Part shown: in pieces, positions 19,379 to 30,984 of the stretch
How the letters are laid out: each line of letters starts with the position of its first letter
Numbering within the stretch: the first letter of the stretch is position 1
Source of the DNA: Canis aureus
Taxonomy: Eukaryota > Chordata > Mammalia > Carnivora > Canidae
Direction: 5' to 3'
Assembly (NCBI RefSeq): GCF_053574225.1
Contig: NC_135650.1
Span: 5,677,393-5,741,392, forward strand
Length of the DNA: 64,000 bases
The notes under the pieces: model-generated
What the model was told of the DNA's origin: nothing
The model's input: the letters and a program-made list of their open reading frames with translations, nothing else
Databases searched by the model: none
Position numbers and translations under genes: made by a program

Positions 19379-19999
19379 AAGTGGCCCCCTTTCTCTGCAT
19401 CCTTGTCAGCATTAGTGGTTTTCTGTCTTGTGAATGATACCATTCTCAGGGGGAGAGCTGGTGTGTCCTTGTGGTTTAGATTTGTATCTACCGAATGGCA
19501 ATGTTTGTGAAGCATTTTGTCATGTGCTTGTGAGCCAACAGTAAGTCTTGTTCACTGAAATGTCTGTTCATGTCTTCTACCCAATTCCAGACTTGATGTA
19601 TAAAGGATTCCTGGCTGCATGTTTTTCTCATTTAGTACCAGAATATAACCTGCTGGCCCTTTCTGGCAGGCCAGAACCCTTTGAATAGGTGTGCTTTAAT
19701 CAACACTTCTCTCCATAGAAGTTTATAATTACTTGTCTCCACATTTTTTTTAGAACTTTCTATCGATCCTTAAATTTTCAAGCTCCAATATTATATGCCC
19801 AGGTTTTGATCACATTTGTGTGATTTTGGGGGGATTCCTCTCTGTCTCTTGGATATGAATGTCTGTTCAGAAAAGTTTTCAGCTATGATTCATTTCAATA
19901 TGCTTTCTAATCTCACGCTCGCACTCCATAACTTCTGGAATCCCAGTAAGATGAATATCATTCCTTCTCCAAATATCACATCTATCCTGATATGTTGCC

Positions 20000-20257
20000 T
20001 CAAGATTTCTGAATTATCTTTCTCTGTCTTCCAGCTTCCTTTCTTTCCCTGAAATTGTCTTCCACATCACTCACTGTCCCTGCTACCTCTTTATGCCTAA
20101 GTGGTAGCATCCAGTTTAAACTGTAAGTCACGGATGTACTTTTAAATTCAGCCTGATTTCCCTGTTCTGAAGTATGGGAATACCAGCAGTCCTCTTTGCT
20201 TTTTTGAAGAGCCACCATTAGGTTTAACATTGCGTCTCTGAATTTTACCTCTGACAT
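20000..20257 (-). pseudogene. L1 ORF1 N-terminal piece, degraded
   Basis: The frame starts MSEVKFRDAMLNLMVALQKS, equivalent to the MSESQFRSAIIKLLVALEKS part of ORF1 at 9,864-10,109, then loses similarity in the coiled coil (AEFKSTSV, TVSDVEDNFRERKEAGR). Only the coiled-coil start survives. It lies about 350 bp from ORF2 remnants, so most of ORF1 and ORF2 is deleted. Confidence 0.75.
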
Positions 20258-20929
20258 ATTACTGAAATAGGTACTGCTTAGGTTGTGGCAGAGAATTTTA
20301 CTTCAGGTCCTTTCTCTTTTGGTCAATTATTTTTCTCTTCCTTTTGTGTGGTGCAGCAAGGCTATATGAGTGAGAAGAGTCAAAAATATCAACCAAGACC
20401 CAAGTAAAATACACCCAGGAAATTCCAAAAATGTCTAGGACTGGAAAATAATGGAAAAAGAGAAAACCAAAGAAAACAGAAAGACCACAAAAGGGAAAAA
20501 CAAATTTCAAGGATGGTATAAATTAAAAAAGAAAAGGTGGGGAGGGTGCTCTGTATTATAGTAGGTGCGAAATCCAAATTTAACAACACCTACTGTAATA
20601 CAGAACAACATACACACAAAACGGAAAAGATCAACCTCTAGGTCCACTTCTCTTCCACGCACCAGATATATATGGAGTCCTAAGCCGTCTTCCATTTTTA
20701 GAAGTTCAATACCACATAATAGCTTTCCCCAAAAGAAAACAATTCTGATTCATATCTCCAAGAGCAACTGGCTCTGCGGACTCAGACAAATCACTTGCCC
20801 TGCCTTCACGTTTTTCTTTCAAGAAAATATTGTCTACTATTTTTTTGTTTATTCTCATATCAACTAGTTTCCCTTTTATCAAGTGTTCTTTTTGAAATCT
20901 TTCCTTTTTTAAATTATATATTTAATGAG

Positions 20930-21235
20930 ATATTTTAATATCACTTGAGGAATGAGCACAGCATAGGAGCAGACATTTCTCCAAAGGGGATATACACGTG
21001 GCCAAAAGGCACTTGAAAGAATGCTCCCTATTGCTTGTAAAAAGGAAAATACAAATCAAAACCACAGTGAGATACACATTACCCTGGTGAGATGGCTCAA
21101 TTTGACAACTAACAATGACAAGGATGAGGAGGAAGAGTAACCATCTGACACTGATGATGAGAATGAGACATGGAACAGCCACTATGGAAAACATGTTGAG
21201 GGTCCTCAGGAAGCTTTAAATAGAGCTTCTGATAC
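20930..21235 (+). repeat. Old L1 ORF2 fragment, sense
   Basis: Old L1 ORF2 landmarks in order: CATTTCTCCAAAGGGGATAT, GGCCAAAAGGCACTTGAAAG, ACAAATCAAAACCACAGTGA, CAGCCACTATGGAAAACATG. The reading frame is not kept. Confidence 0.8.
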
Positions 21236-22271
21236 AAGTGTTTCCTCTCAATACCACTATCTACCTCTCAAGACCAATATCTGGTCTTCCCAGATCCAAC
21301 CCCATCTAGACAGCAGAATTTGCTTGCTGTGCAGCTTCATTCACTTTGAAAGGACTATGATGTCACATGTTACCATGGTGATGAAAAATATATATCTGTC
21401 TTTCTTCCCTACTTTATTCTTTGAGCTAAGCTGTTCAAAGTTGATATTGAGTGAGTTCTCAGCTCTCTACCTAGCATCTTTGACGACGGGCAATCTCAAT
21501 TGTTCCTGCTGTGAAGGTACATTCATAAAGATCTTCTGAATGCTCTTTGTTACCAACTGCATAGTCAACTCATTCTCAAAATATTTTTCTCATTATTTAA
21601 AGTTTCCTCATGCCAAATTACCACGAAAACTTATACTATGCGTTTTCATTTGTTTTAATCCTCCTATTTTATTTATTTAATTCTAATAGTCCTTTCTATT
21701 TTTGGTTATTCTACCAAAGTTGCTGCCTTGAATATTTTGCCTCCTTTTTGGAAAAAAAATGTCTCATTTCCTATTATAACCTGCACCCCTCAATTGTCAC
21801 CACAAAGGTACTCACAGAGGGAAATGTGGCCACCTCTAGTATCAGGTTTTAGTACTGTCCCAAATTATATATTCAAATTATTCATTTCAGAAATTAAGTG
21901 TGAATCCATAAAGGTTGATATGGAGGACATCTGTTATTGTTTCATCAATGGTTTGCAAGGCCTTCCTTATTGTTTCTCCCAAAATGGGTATTGAGTTCTC
22001 TATATGCGGGGACATGTTGCTACCTTCTTGTGAATCGTTGCCCAAAAGTCACTGTGAATATGAGTATCTATGTTTCAATTAATGTCCCAAAACACACATT
22101 TACTTTTATACTTTGGGCATTTTCCAGAATTTCACATTTTATTGAGTTATCAATTTTATGCTAACCCTTAGCCCTTCCCCCCACCTCATAGGTGTAAGCT
22201 GTTGAAAAAATATTTTAATCATTTATACAACAAATAGCCAGTCTTTCTACTTGTATTGAAACATGGATAAT

Positions 22272-22452
22272 GGGACGCCTTGGTGGCTCAGTGGTTGGGC
22301 GCTTGCCTGCAGCTCACATCGTGATCTTGAGATCAGGGAGTGAGTCCCACTTTGGGGTCCCTGCATGGAGCCTGCTCCTCTCTCTGCCTCTGTCTCTGCC
22401 TGTCTCTCACAGTCTGTGTCTCTCATGAAGAAATAAATAAATCTTTAAAAAA
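22272..22452 (+). repeat. CAN SINE private to copy 1
   Basis: Starts GGGACGCCTTGGTGGCTCAG and ends AAATAAATAAATCTTTAAAAAA. Target-site duplication GAAACATGGATAAT at about 22,258-22,271 and 22,453-22,466. The paralogous site at about 61,325-61,340 is empty, so the insertion followed the block duplication. Confidence 0.93.
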
Positions 22453-23050
22453 GAAACATGGATAATTAATTAATTCATTTAATGACAAAGAGATAACCAT
22501 GTAAACACTTATTAGTCATACTAAAAAAATGGTGATGTACACACATGAATAGAGAAAGTAAATTTTACAAATGTGGAGAATGGCAAGCATTTGTATCTAG
22601 GAATGTAGCTTGAAAACAGAAAGACAAATCATTAAAGTGGTTTTCATATAACGTGTTTCTCAGTTCTACAGAACTTCCCTCCAGAACTCTTTCCAAAAGC
22701 TAATGTATGGTTTATTCTATGACATGCCAAGTTCTCAGGCACTGTTATGCAGCACGTATATGTGCGTGAGGAATAATGCACAATGACATTGTTTCACACG
22801 TTTTAAAACTGAAGATTTTAATTCTAGTGACTCTACTTTCCTGTACAGTACTATTCATCTCATTTGATGTGCTGATCATGACTCAAGAAATGAAAGGTAT
22901 AGGACAGTCATGTATATTTTTGACGAAGGGGCCCAAGAGTGTTTTCAGGGAGGAAGCAATAGCTTTTTTTTTCTCAATGCCCTTAATTCTTTCAATGCTA
23001 AATTGTGCTAAGATAAAATACTTGTATTCAGGCAGTTGATAATGGTCAAC

Positions 23051-24300
23051 TCAAAGCCATGGTTGTGGAAGATTTGCAGATTCTGTGGGTTTGGTGTTCC
23101 AATTAGATAACCTGGTCGAAATCTTTCTGTACTGAGCTGTTCTTCAGCACATGACCTCGATCTGCTCAAAATCAATGAGTTTCTTTCATGGTATTTGATA
23201 GCATTGTCTGTATGGTGAGCGTTAGTAATGCTGAAATACTGTGAGCCTAAACCTGGGACAAGGAAAGATCAGACTCAAGGGCCAGTTTATGGTTAGCTTG
23301 GTATCCACCACCCACACTGATTTCTACTGTACAGCTGAGATTCACAGCTGATCAATGCCTGATCAATCAGTGTCATGGTATCATCTGACTTCAGGATATG
23401 GTACAGATATAATAAGAATTGGAAGCAGAGTTGAGAGTACCCGGCTGGCTCATTAGTGGAGAACACGACTCTTGTTCTATGGTCATGTGTCTCATTTCTA
23501 TGTTTGACATGGAGCCTCCATAATATATATATTTGAGACACATGTGGTAGTATTTGTGAAAACATCAATACCCTGAGGCCTAAAACATGCTTGAATGTCA
23601 TGAACTCACAATATATGTTCATCATTTTCGGTCAGTTGAAGGGAAGCTACTTCTTGAAAGAGCCCTCATGGGACAGTATGCTTGGAAGGTCCTGAGTTCC
23701 GAGTCAGCTTTGGAGCAGTCCACTTGTAATTGAGGGTGGTCCACTGGTTCCAGGAAGACTCCATGTGAGGCACTGGCTGTGTGAACACTGGGGGAGGATG
23801 ACCACAGTTGGGCAACTGTCACAATACCAGAGCTTGACTTGGGGGAAACTGCTTTGTGTTTTGGGTCAGAGATTGAAACCAGGAGGTGGTTGACTGAGCC
23901 AGCATGTGACCTTTACTCTTTGCTCAGGCTGTCCTCCAAGTTATGAAATGTCTTGCACAGGGAACTTAGGGCAGTGTGAGTTGAGAAAGAGTATGAGATA
24001 GCCCGAGGTTCTGGGATGCAGAGCATGAACTCTGGTAATCTAGGCAGGTCCCAGGTATTCAGGGATTTCTCTCCACAGGGAACTAACTCCATTCCTGTCC
24101 CAGACCCCTTCCTCATTATATTGTAACTCTTGGCAAGTCATCGACACCATGATTTCAGCTTGCAAAGACGCTGTTGTTCTGTATTTCTCTATTGTTTCAC
24201 CTAAAGAAAGGTATGTCTCCTTACAGTGTCTGCTAGCGATTTTCCTGTTGTTCTTTGGCAGTAAGTGCATTTGACATCATGTAGCCTATTCTTGATTTTC
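23051..24300 (+). repeat. Mixed duplicon modules
   Basis: 23,090-23,400 is the reverse of 46,290-46,680 (CAGCACATGACCTCGATCTG versus its complement, and the GACAAGGAAAGATCAG region). 23,640-24,250 matches 960-1,580 in the same orientation (TGGTCCACTGGTTCCAG, GTGTGAACACTGGGGGAGG, TTGTTTCACCTAAAGAAAGG). The join lies near 23,600. Frames present (for example 23,293-23,625) have no recognised motif. Confidence 0.75.
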
Positions 24301-24664
24301 AAGCGTATAATAGAGTGTTGTATATCATAGGTCCTGTCCTGGTTGCAGATAGAATTCCAGAACACACTGAACTTGTATCATTGGATTTTGAACCATACCT
24401 GAACTCTGAGAATGTTATCACTCATTTTGGATTATCTTCTAACATAAAGATGTCAACAGTTCTTTCTATGATCACCCATTTCCCAGGATGTACAATGAAA
24501 AACCCAAAATAAAAAATATTTATGAAACCAACTGTGTATACCTGGCCAGAAAAGTGTGTGAAAATATTTTAAGTTTGCAGAAACAGAAAATACACCCATC
24601 AAAGGAGTCAATGGAAGGTACAATAAAAATTCATTCATGAAATTGACTCCAGAAATATTGTTCT

Positions 24665-24840
24665 AGGGGCTATTGGATGTTTCTGTCAGCTAAGTTTCTG
24701 CCTCCCGGTTTCAGCTCCGGTAATGACCTCAAGGTCCTCAGATTCAATTTTCAGCATGGAGCCTGCTTAGTATTCTCACTTCCTTTCCATCTGCCACTCT
24801 CCTCCTTACAGTTTCTCTTTTCCTCTCTCTGAATAAAATC
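24665..24840 (+). repeat. Old CAN-type SINE
   Basis: Decayed head (GGGGCTATTGGATGTTTCTG), then GGAGCCTGCTTAGTATTCTC, a CT-rich part and a GAATAAAATC tail. The same element is at 62,705-62,905 with nearly identical 3' parts. Confidence 0.7.
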
Positions 24841-24848
24841 ACTATTCA

Positions 24849-25046
24849 GTGAAAATATCAGTAAGGGTGACAAAACATTAGAGACACCTAACTCGGAAAT
24901 GAACAATAGGTAATGGAAAGGGAGGTGGGTGGGGGTTGGGGTGATTGGGTAACAGGCACTGAGGGGGGCACTTGGTGGGATGAGCACTGGGTGTTATGCT
25001 ATATGTTGGCTAATTGAACTCCAACAAAAACATTTAAAAATATTTT
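24849..25046 (+). mobile_element. Very short 5'-truncated L1 3' UTR (about 200 bp)
   Basis: Consists only of L1 3' UTR: GTGAAAATATCAGTAAGG, GGGGGGCACTTGGTGGGATG, GAGCACTGGGTGTTATGC and an AACTCCAACAAAAA tail. Target-site duplication AAAATCACTATTCAG (24,834-24,848) / AAAATCATTATTCAA (25,047-25,061). The paralogue at about 62,905 is empty. Confidence 0.93.
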
Positions 25047-25685
25047 AAAAATCATTATTCAATTTTGTTCAAGGTGCCAAACTAAAGACAAATATACTAA
25101 AGCATATATACCAAGCCATATTATTTATGTTTCATGTGTGAACATCTTAATTTAAATGATCAGGCAGAAGTTTATCGCCAAGTAGTAAAAAGCATTGAGA
25201 ACTCTAATATGGCCAGGTTAAATGGTAGCTGTTGAGAAGCTAACATTTGGACATAGTCCATTTTAAATTTTAGCAAATAAATTCCTATTATAATTTAATA
25301 AATAGACCTTATTACTGACATTAGAGTTAGGTTGATGTCACAATGCAACATATATTATGAAAATTTCCCTATCACCTTATCCTTTGGCACACAATTTCCA
25401 CAATTATTCACCCTACATCAGTATGGAATATTCATCACAAAGAACGACCCAATGTAGATATATTATTATAATCGTTGCTGTTGACCCCTGCTATTAAGGA
25501 CTGTTCTGTGTTATGGACTAGTGTGTATTTCAACATATGCATAATATTATGTATCTCAGGACCCTGGGATCATGACCAGAACCAAAGGGAGAAGCCCAAC
25601 CAAAGAAACACTATGGTGCTCACGTTATTACTGCTTTCATATTTGGGTCAAGATGACTCCAAGTTTACACTAATTTAAGGTGTAT

Positions 25686-25757
25686 GACACTTATGTTCAT
25701 TGACACTTATGTTCATTGAAACTGCACTTGACACTTATGTTCATTGAAACTGCACTC
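25686..25757 (+). repeat. Small tandem repeat, 28-bp unit
   Basis: One 16-bp partial unit (GACACTTATGTTCATT) and two 28-bp units (25,702-25,729 and 25,730-25,757) that differ only at the last base. The copy at 34,400-34,450 does not have the expansion. Confidence 0.9.
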
Positions 25758-26261
25758 ACCCCAAGCATAGATACCATGTGTACCCATAGAGCATTATTGC
25801 CATTCCATTGGTCATATTCCCTATGCTGTACCTTTCACACCATAACTCTCTTAAAGAAAATGCGGAAGCCTGTCTCCTCTGCTCTTTTTCACAACTATGG
25901 CTATTTGTAAATCATATACATTCAGTGTTTAAATCTATCCCACACTGGATGATTTTTATAACAACAGATTCATGAGTAAATACAATAGAGGAATAAACTC
26001 AAAGGAACAGAAGATAAAAAATTGCCTAACATTGTAAAGCTCACCAAAGATGGTTGAAATGAAGTACAAAACAGTCCAAAAGAAATGACAGCATATGTGG
26101 ATCTACAGAGGAGAGATGGTTTGGGAAGACGTTAAGAAGGTAGAAACATTCAGCTGGGCTTCACAAGCTCTATGAGTGAAGGAAACCTATCTTTGGATTC
26201 AATGTGCACATCAGATCTATTTTACATTGATTATTTCATGTTACTTAAAGTTGCCATTACC

Positions 26262-26456
26262 TTTTAATAATTTTTGTTTATTTGAGAGAGAGAGACAGGG
26301 AGAGAGAGAGAGAGAGAAAGGAAGCAAGAGAGAGAGCATAAGTTAGGGAAGGGTAGAGGAAAGGTAGAAGCACAAACACGCTGAACAGGGTGCCCAAAGA
26401 GAAGAGGGATCCCAGGCCCTTGGACCTTGGCTTGAGCTGAAGGTGTTTCCTCATCC
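26262..26456 (-). repeat. Old CAN-type SINE, antisense
   Basis: Starts with TAATAATTTTTGTTTATTTGAG and a long GA run, then a reversed body with GGGATCCCAGGCCCTTGGA. Shared with 35,362, 5,345 and 45,515 at equivalent places. Confidence 0.75.
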
Positions 26457-27372
26457 ACTTATGACAAGGGCCTAGCAGTAGCTTCCTGTATGCTTATTAC
26501 CCAGTCATTACCATCCAGTCTTCCCCTGAATCCATATAAACACTGATCTCACAAAGACCTGAGCACCAACACCAATGCACCGATAGTTATTCTATGTCCT
26601 CCTAGATGTTGCTAAGGCTGTGGTGCTGGATATTGTCCATCAAAACTAAGTAAATGGTCCTCCACCCACTTGTATGATAAGCCTGCCCAATTTTGCCTGA
26701 ACGAGAAAGGCTGCTCTCTTGGTTTTCATCTTTTTGAAGTGAATACACGTATGATAAGGAACAATGTATTTTTTGGAGTAAGGACCATTTTGGTGGGGTG
26801 TTGGAAGGGGAGCATGTTAACTGTGCAGTAGGGGACATTTGCTTAGAGCACTTTCTCCGCCTTGAATTCTGTATTTGGAATTGCTGCTTCAATCAACTTG
26901 AGAGATATATCCCCGCTGGAAAATGTCATGCTTTCTCCATGGGTGCAATCTGTGCTTCCTTTGGGGGCCTTTGACCCTACTACTCTTGCTCATTTCATAT
27001 TTAGTACTTCACAGGGGAACCAATGACAAAATACACACATGAACTGACACCCATTTATCCGACTTTGTGGAACTGCGGGTCATTTTAGAAATCATCCAAA
27101 CTGGTATGTATTCTGGAATTAGTCTGTTGTTTGGCAAAATCTGTAAATAGTAAGGCAGATGATGCAGCCTTGCTGTGCTGAGTCTGGACAGACACCCAGA
27201 TTCCATCTTGCTGAAGCTTTGTGTGTGAGAGATAGGCAACTTTCTCACTAGTGAAAATAGGTCCATGATTCTACACTCCTAGGAAACCAATGTAATCTCT
27301 GTGAGTGGAGTGGTTATGAGTGCAACAGGTTTGGGGAAGGTGACTTATTGACTCCATGCAGTGTTGAGTAGT

Positions 27373-27374
<2 letters not shown>

Positions 27375-27424
<50 letters not shown>
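27375..27424 (+). repeat. (TG)n followed by (GA)n microsatellite
   Basis: About 13 TG units joined directly to about 10 GA units. Dinucleotide runs of this length usually vary between individuals. The paralogous positions at 36,440-36,560 and 4,380-4,480 hold only decayed versions. Confidence 0.95.
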
Positions 27425-27425
<1 letters not shown>

Positions 27426-27511
27426 AGGGAGAATGAAAGAGAAAGACAGAGGTACAATCCCAGGCAGATGTGTCTCACTGTCACCACACGATGGTCTCAG
27501 TATACATTCTC

Positions 27512-27538
27512 AAAAAAAAAAAAAAAAAAAAAAAAAAA
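27512..27538 (+). repeat. Pure A27 run
   Basis: Uninterrupted A run with no SINE or L1 body upstream. The paralogue at about 36,625 has only AAAAAATAAAAAA, so it is a local expansion of an A-rich site and not a transposon tail. Confidence 0.9.
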
Positions 27539-27694
27539 CAGAAATCCTCATTACACAGTACATTTCAGAGTCCTGACACCATGGATGGAGCAACAATGCA
27601 GATTTACCCATTCTTCATAACCTAATGCCTCTGTATTCTCTGGCCCTCCGTTATAGTGAGCAAATATCACAAAATTAGTCCCTAACTTTCTTCC

Positions 27695-27840
27695 AGCTCT
27701 AATTTATCATTTGAGAGAAAGGGAGCAGAAGAGGTTGAGAAGGGCAGAAGGGAGAGAAAAGCATACCTTTTGTTGAGTAGGGAGCCCAAAACTAGGCTTG
27801 ATTTCAGGTCACAGAAAGCCTGATGTCAAGTCATTGTGAG
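27695..27840 (-). repeat. Old CAN-type SINE, antisense
   Basis: GA-rich part, then AGTAGGGAGCCCAAAACTAG and GATTTCAGGTCACAGAAAGC-like reversed SINE body. Counterpart at 36,775-36,980. Confidence 0.6.
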
Positions 27841-28039
27841 CTTCAAAATAATGCAGACAGACAGTATAATGGGAATGGAGCCAAATGGTGTCCTGTTTTC
27901 TGTACCTGCAGGTGGCATCAGGAACTAATGATAAGGGTACATATTCTGGCTCTTCCTGTATTTAGTCAGGAGCAACAACCTGATTCTGGGTTCTCACTGG
28001 AATGAGGATCAGAGCTGTAGAGGAAAAAAAATGAGTAGG

Positions 28040-28205
28040 AAAAGACACAGAGGGTGACAAAGCAAGAAAGACCGCTGTCCTGGGAAATGAACAGGGGGTA
28101 GTGGAAGGTTAGTTCGGTGGTAGGATAGGGTGCCTATGTGAAAGCACTGAGGGGGCACTTGATGGGTGCTATACTATATTGGAAAATCAAACACCAATTA
28201 AAAAA
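28040..28205 (+). mobile_element. Short L1 3' UTR remnant
   Basis: Shows GAAATGAACAGGGGGTAGTGG, GCACTGAGGGGGCACTTGAT and an AATCAAACACCAATTAAAAA end. Several internal deletions. It marks the right limit of the duplicon copy. Confidence 0.85.
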
Positions 28206-29740
28206 TATGGAAAATTTTCCCACCAGAAAACCAGTCTTCCAGGTGAAGACCCAGGGTCACACTTTTAAAGGAAACACATAGCATTCATGTCATGAGTTGT
28301 GCCCATGGAGATAGGAGGAAATGGAGGGGCATAGGCTCCAGTGACAAGTGAGTTCAGCTAAGGAATGGGTGCTGATTCCAGAGGCAAGGTGCTCTGTGTG
28401 GCTCTTTTTTATGGTCCACAGGATATTGGTTTGAGGTTTTCCCTGATGGCCTTAGTTAGGTTCCTCAGGTCCAAACTCTGTGTCCTCATAAGCAAGGTGA
28501 CAGGAGCACTGACCCCAGGTGGTCACTGAAAAGTCATCATCAAAACCTCCCTCATTCCTTGTCCCCATAGTATTTAGTCCTGAGAAGCTCCTGTTCTAAA
28601 ACCCCTGGGTCGGGATCAAGTTCCAGGTTGGAAAGGTCCATGATCAGCTTGTCTGGGGTCTTGGGCCCCACACTCAACTAGGTACACATCCAGGATCTAT
28701 CTTGCATCAGAAAGGAAATGGTGAGATCCTGAAAAGTGTGAGGTGTCCCTGCTCTGCCTCCTTCATTTATCTATGACCAGTATATGTGTCTGGTGTCATA
28801 GTGTTCTCCTCTGTCTAAAAGCAGCCCCTGCTGAAATTCCTGTAGGACCTGAGTGTGGATATTCCTGTCTGAGTATTGCCAGAACATCATGTAGTGCCTG
28901 TCTCATGGATAGGAGCCCAGAGTCCAATGAAAATGAGCAGTCTTGTCAGGCCAGCAAATTGCACTGCAGGAAACCAGAGGTCAAGGAGGTCACAGCTTCC
29001 TCGTTTTTGGATCCTAGACCTGAGCTATGCAAGGAAGCAGCTGCTAGCCAGACGTGCCTGCCTATGTTGAAATTACATAACGTCAGTGAAGTTACACGTT
29101 CCATTCTTCATCATACAGCCACATTTCGGGTTCCCAGTAGAGTACTTTTAAAACCCAGATCTTTTCCATCATCATAGATGGCTCTCCTGAGCAGCTGCTC
29201 TGAGTCTGACACAGTGGCTCTCACGGACCACCTCTAACCCAGTGTCTGGCCATCACCCATCACAGGCCGATCTCAGGTGGATCCATGTCCAAGCGAGAGC
29301 TATGGTGATCTTGTGGAAAAGGGGAAATGCCAGGAGAAGGGGGTCCTTTCTCTCAAGGAAGGTTTGCAACTGTGGCCAATGTCTTGTTGAAGGGCTCTAA
29401 CTCCCAAAGCTCAGGGAAGGTCTGAGGATCTCAAGGAAAAGCAGGTGTTGATGGGGTTCCCAAAGAGGCCTTAGCTGGAGTAGCAGGAGTACGGGCCCCA
29501 ATCTCTAATCACATCATCCTCATGCTTGTGTCTCTAAAGATGGGGCGGTGGAGAGTGTCGAGGATGCAATTACTGAAGATGAAGAATCCTTAGGTAGGGA
29601 ACTACAATAAGGTGGGAATCAATGGAGAGTGTCCCTGGGAGCAGATGGATTATACCTGTTATTTGTAGACTACGGGTGGGCAGGATGATATCAAGAAGAT
29701 GATGCATAGGAATACAATTGTTTCTCCCTTTTATCTTTTG
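28206..29740. other. Single-copy stretch, possible exon remnants, no gene call
   Basis: Lower repeat content and higher GC than the surroundings. A 144-codon plus frame at 28,743-29,177 starts MSLLCLLHLSMTSICVWCHS, which could pass for a hydrophobic leader, but the rest (cysteine-containing, PVGPECGYSCLSIARTSCSA) matches no family recognised here. A weak hAT-like (MER5-type) resemblance at about 29,060-29,160 (CATACAGCCACATTTCGGG) argues that at least the end of this frame is non-coding. Confidence 0.35.
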
Positions 29741-29744
29741 TTAA

Positions 29745-29915
29745 AATTAAATATGGGGGAGAGAGAGGGAGAGAGAGAAGAGCAGAGGGAGAGGGAGAGG
29801 GATATTCATGCCCCACATTGAACAGGGAGCCTGACACAGACCAACTCTTCGGATCTTGGGGTAATGATTAAAGCTGCAGTCAGACACAATTTGCTGAGCC
29901 ACGAAGTTGCTCTTC
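29745..29915 (-). repeat. Old CAN-type SINE, antisense
   Basis: GA-rich run, then CACATTGAACAGGGAGCCTG and TTGCTGAGCCACGAAGTTGC-like reversed head. Confidence 0.65.
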
Positions 29916-29981
29916 TTTGGTCTATTCTATCATAAATAGTAGGGTTATTTGAGTAAAATAGTAAGAAACATTCAGATCTGA

Positions 29982-30512
29982 TTGGGTTATGCAGTTGGTC
30001 ATATTCTTCTTTTATTTTTATTTATCATTCCTGAAGACCAGTTCCTCCTCCCTTTGCCACTGGGAAACACTAAGGTCCTTCCTTATATTTGGATAGAATC
30101 TCTTGGTAATAGATCAAGAGAGGTTTTGTCTCAGGTTATTGCCTTTGGTCATGGATCAAGCCAATATCTTGAAATACAGGTCTGCCATGCACATCTGAAC
30201 TTGCACAAAGAGTGCATCTGTTGGAGTCAGGTGCTGGCACAGCCAGGGACCCTCTCCCTCTGCATCTATATGTCGCAGAGTACCAATGCTGGGCTACCCT
30301 TGTACTGCCAGGAGTGTAAAGACACTCTAGGGATGAACATCACAGAAATGGACCCTCGGAACACGTGCTTCTTGTTCCAGCAGAAGCGAGGTGGGAGGGA
30401 GGGCCAAAAGCACAGTTACCTCCTACTCTGCTTGCACAATCTTCAGTCCTGGGAAAAGAATAAAATCTGTACATCCTTGCCTGTGAGAAAGGCTCGACTG
30501 CAGCCACCCTAG
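29982..30512 (+). CDS. Uncharacterised 176-codon open frame, coding status doubtful
   Basis: This is the longest open frame in the window that does not come from L1. It begins MGYAVGHILLLFLFIIPEDQ, whose hydrophobic run (residues about 6-16) could act as a signal or anchor. The rest contains nine cysteines including CHAHLNLHKEC, LYCQECKD and an NIT glycosylation-like site. No family was recognised. It lies in single-copy sequence, not in a duplicon or transposon. The start has no strong Kozak context that could be defended, and nearby splice sites were not convincing. It may be a chance frame, a remnant exon or a lineage-specific gene. Confidence 0.2.
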   Translation: MGYAVGHILLLFLFIIPEDQFLLPLPLGNTKVLPYIWIESLGNRSREVLSQVIAFGHGSSQYLEIQVCHAHLNLHKECICWSQVLAQPGTLSLCIYMSQSTNAGLPLYCQECKDTLGMNITEMDPRNTCFLFQQKRGGREGQKHSYLLLCLHNLQSWEKNKICTSLPVRKARLQPP

Positions 30513-30984
30513 GCCTTCGCTGGGTGCAGGGAATCTAGAGGAATTGTATGAAAGCTGCTGGGCTGGTGGCACACTCTTGTGATCAAAGTCATGCAGAGCG
30601 AGTCTCCTGGTCTTACCAGGGCCAGAACACAGGCTCTAAGCAGGGTGGCCAGCATTTTTGTTCCTGTCTGATATCACTACTATAACTACAGAGTTCTGGG
30701 CCCACTCCCCATATCAGGGTCTTGGTCCAGCCTCAGACTTTCCCTCATAGCTGCCTGGAGCCAATGGCCCAGCCCTTCTTGGGACCAGGACAAATGGTGA
30801 TTCGTAGTGATAATGATGATGCCTCAACTGCTTTAGAAAACCCATCATCCCAGATTTAGATTAAAGGGAATTGGCCAGATACTTTACCTCTAGCATCGCA
30901 TTTCTCTCCTCTATGGGCTACGATATGAATGGGCTGTTTTAAAGATTCAGTGTGTCCCAGATTTAGGAGTTTCTCACGGTTTGT
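30513..30984. other. Single-copy sequence, nothing recognised
   Basis: Follows the 176-codon frame without a nearby polyadenylation signal of convincing context. No repeat landmark was seen. Confidence 0.4.

Larger units (their letters stand above)
18713..20790 (-). mobile_element. Old antisense L1, internally deleted
   Basis: Minus-strand ORF2 end begins near 18,715 (GAGTTATTTCACTCAGCAGAAT), is split by a SINE and a TA/CA repeat, continues to about 19,660, and is followed by ORF1 N-terminal coding near 20,000-20,300 and 5' UTR-like sequence. Most of ORF2, including the RT and endonuclease, is absent. The right limit is uncertain; 20,790 is a guess from loss of similarity. Confidence 0.7.
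20930..23050 (+). repeat. Duplicated block, copy 1 (copy 2 at 59,845-61,985)
   Basis: Collinear with 59,845-61,985 in the same orientation. Shared landmarks include GACATTTCTCCAAAGGGGAT, CTCTCTACCTAGCATCTTTGA, TTGAATATTTTGCCTCC and ATATGGAGGACATCTGTTA. The first 300 bp are sense L1 ORF2 sequence; the rest is not recognised. This copy has a private SINE at 22,272. No intact gene is seen. Confidence 0.9.
24300..28040 (+). repeat. Third copy of the duplicon unit, direct with 33,650-37,100
   Basis: Runs collinear with 33,700-37,000. Pairs include 25,070-25,290 with 33,830-34,000, 25,320-25,560 with 34,045-34,290, 26,470-26,580 with 35,570-35,690, and 26,720-27,370 with 35,810-36,450. It lacks the SINE shared by the two inverted arms and has its own L1 end at 24,849. 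Confidence 0.85.
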
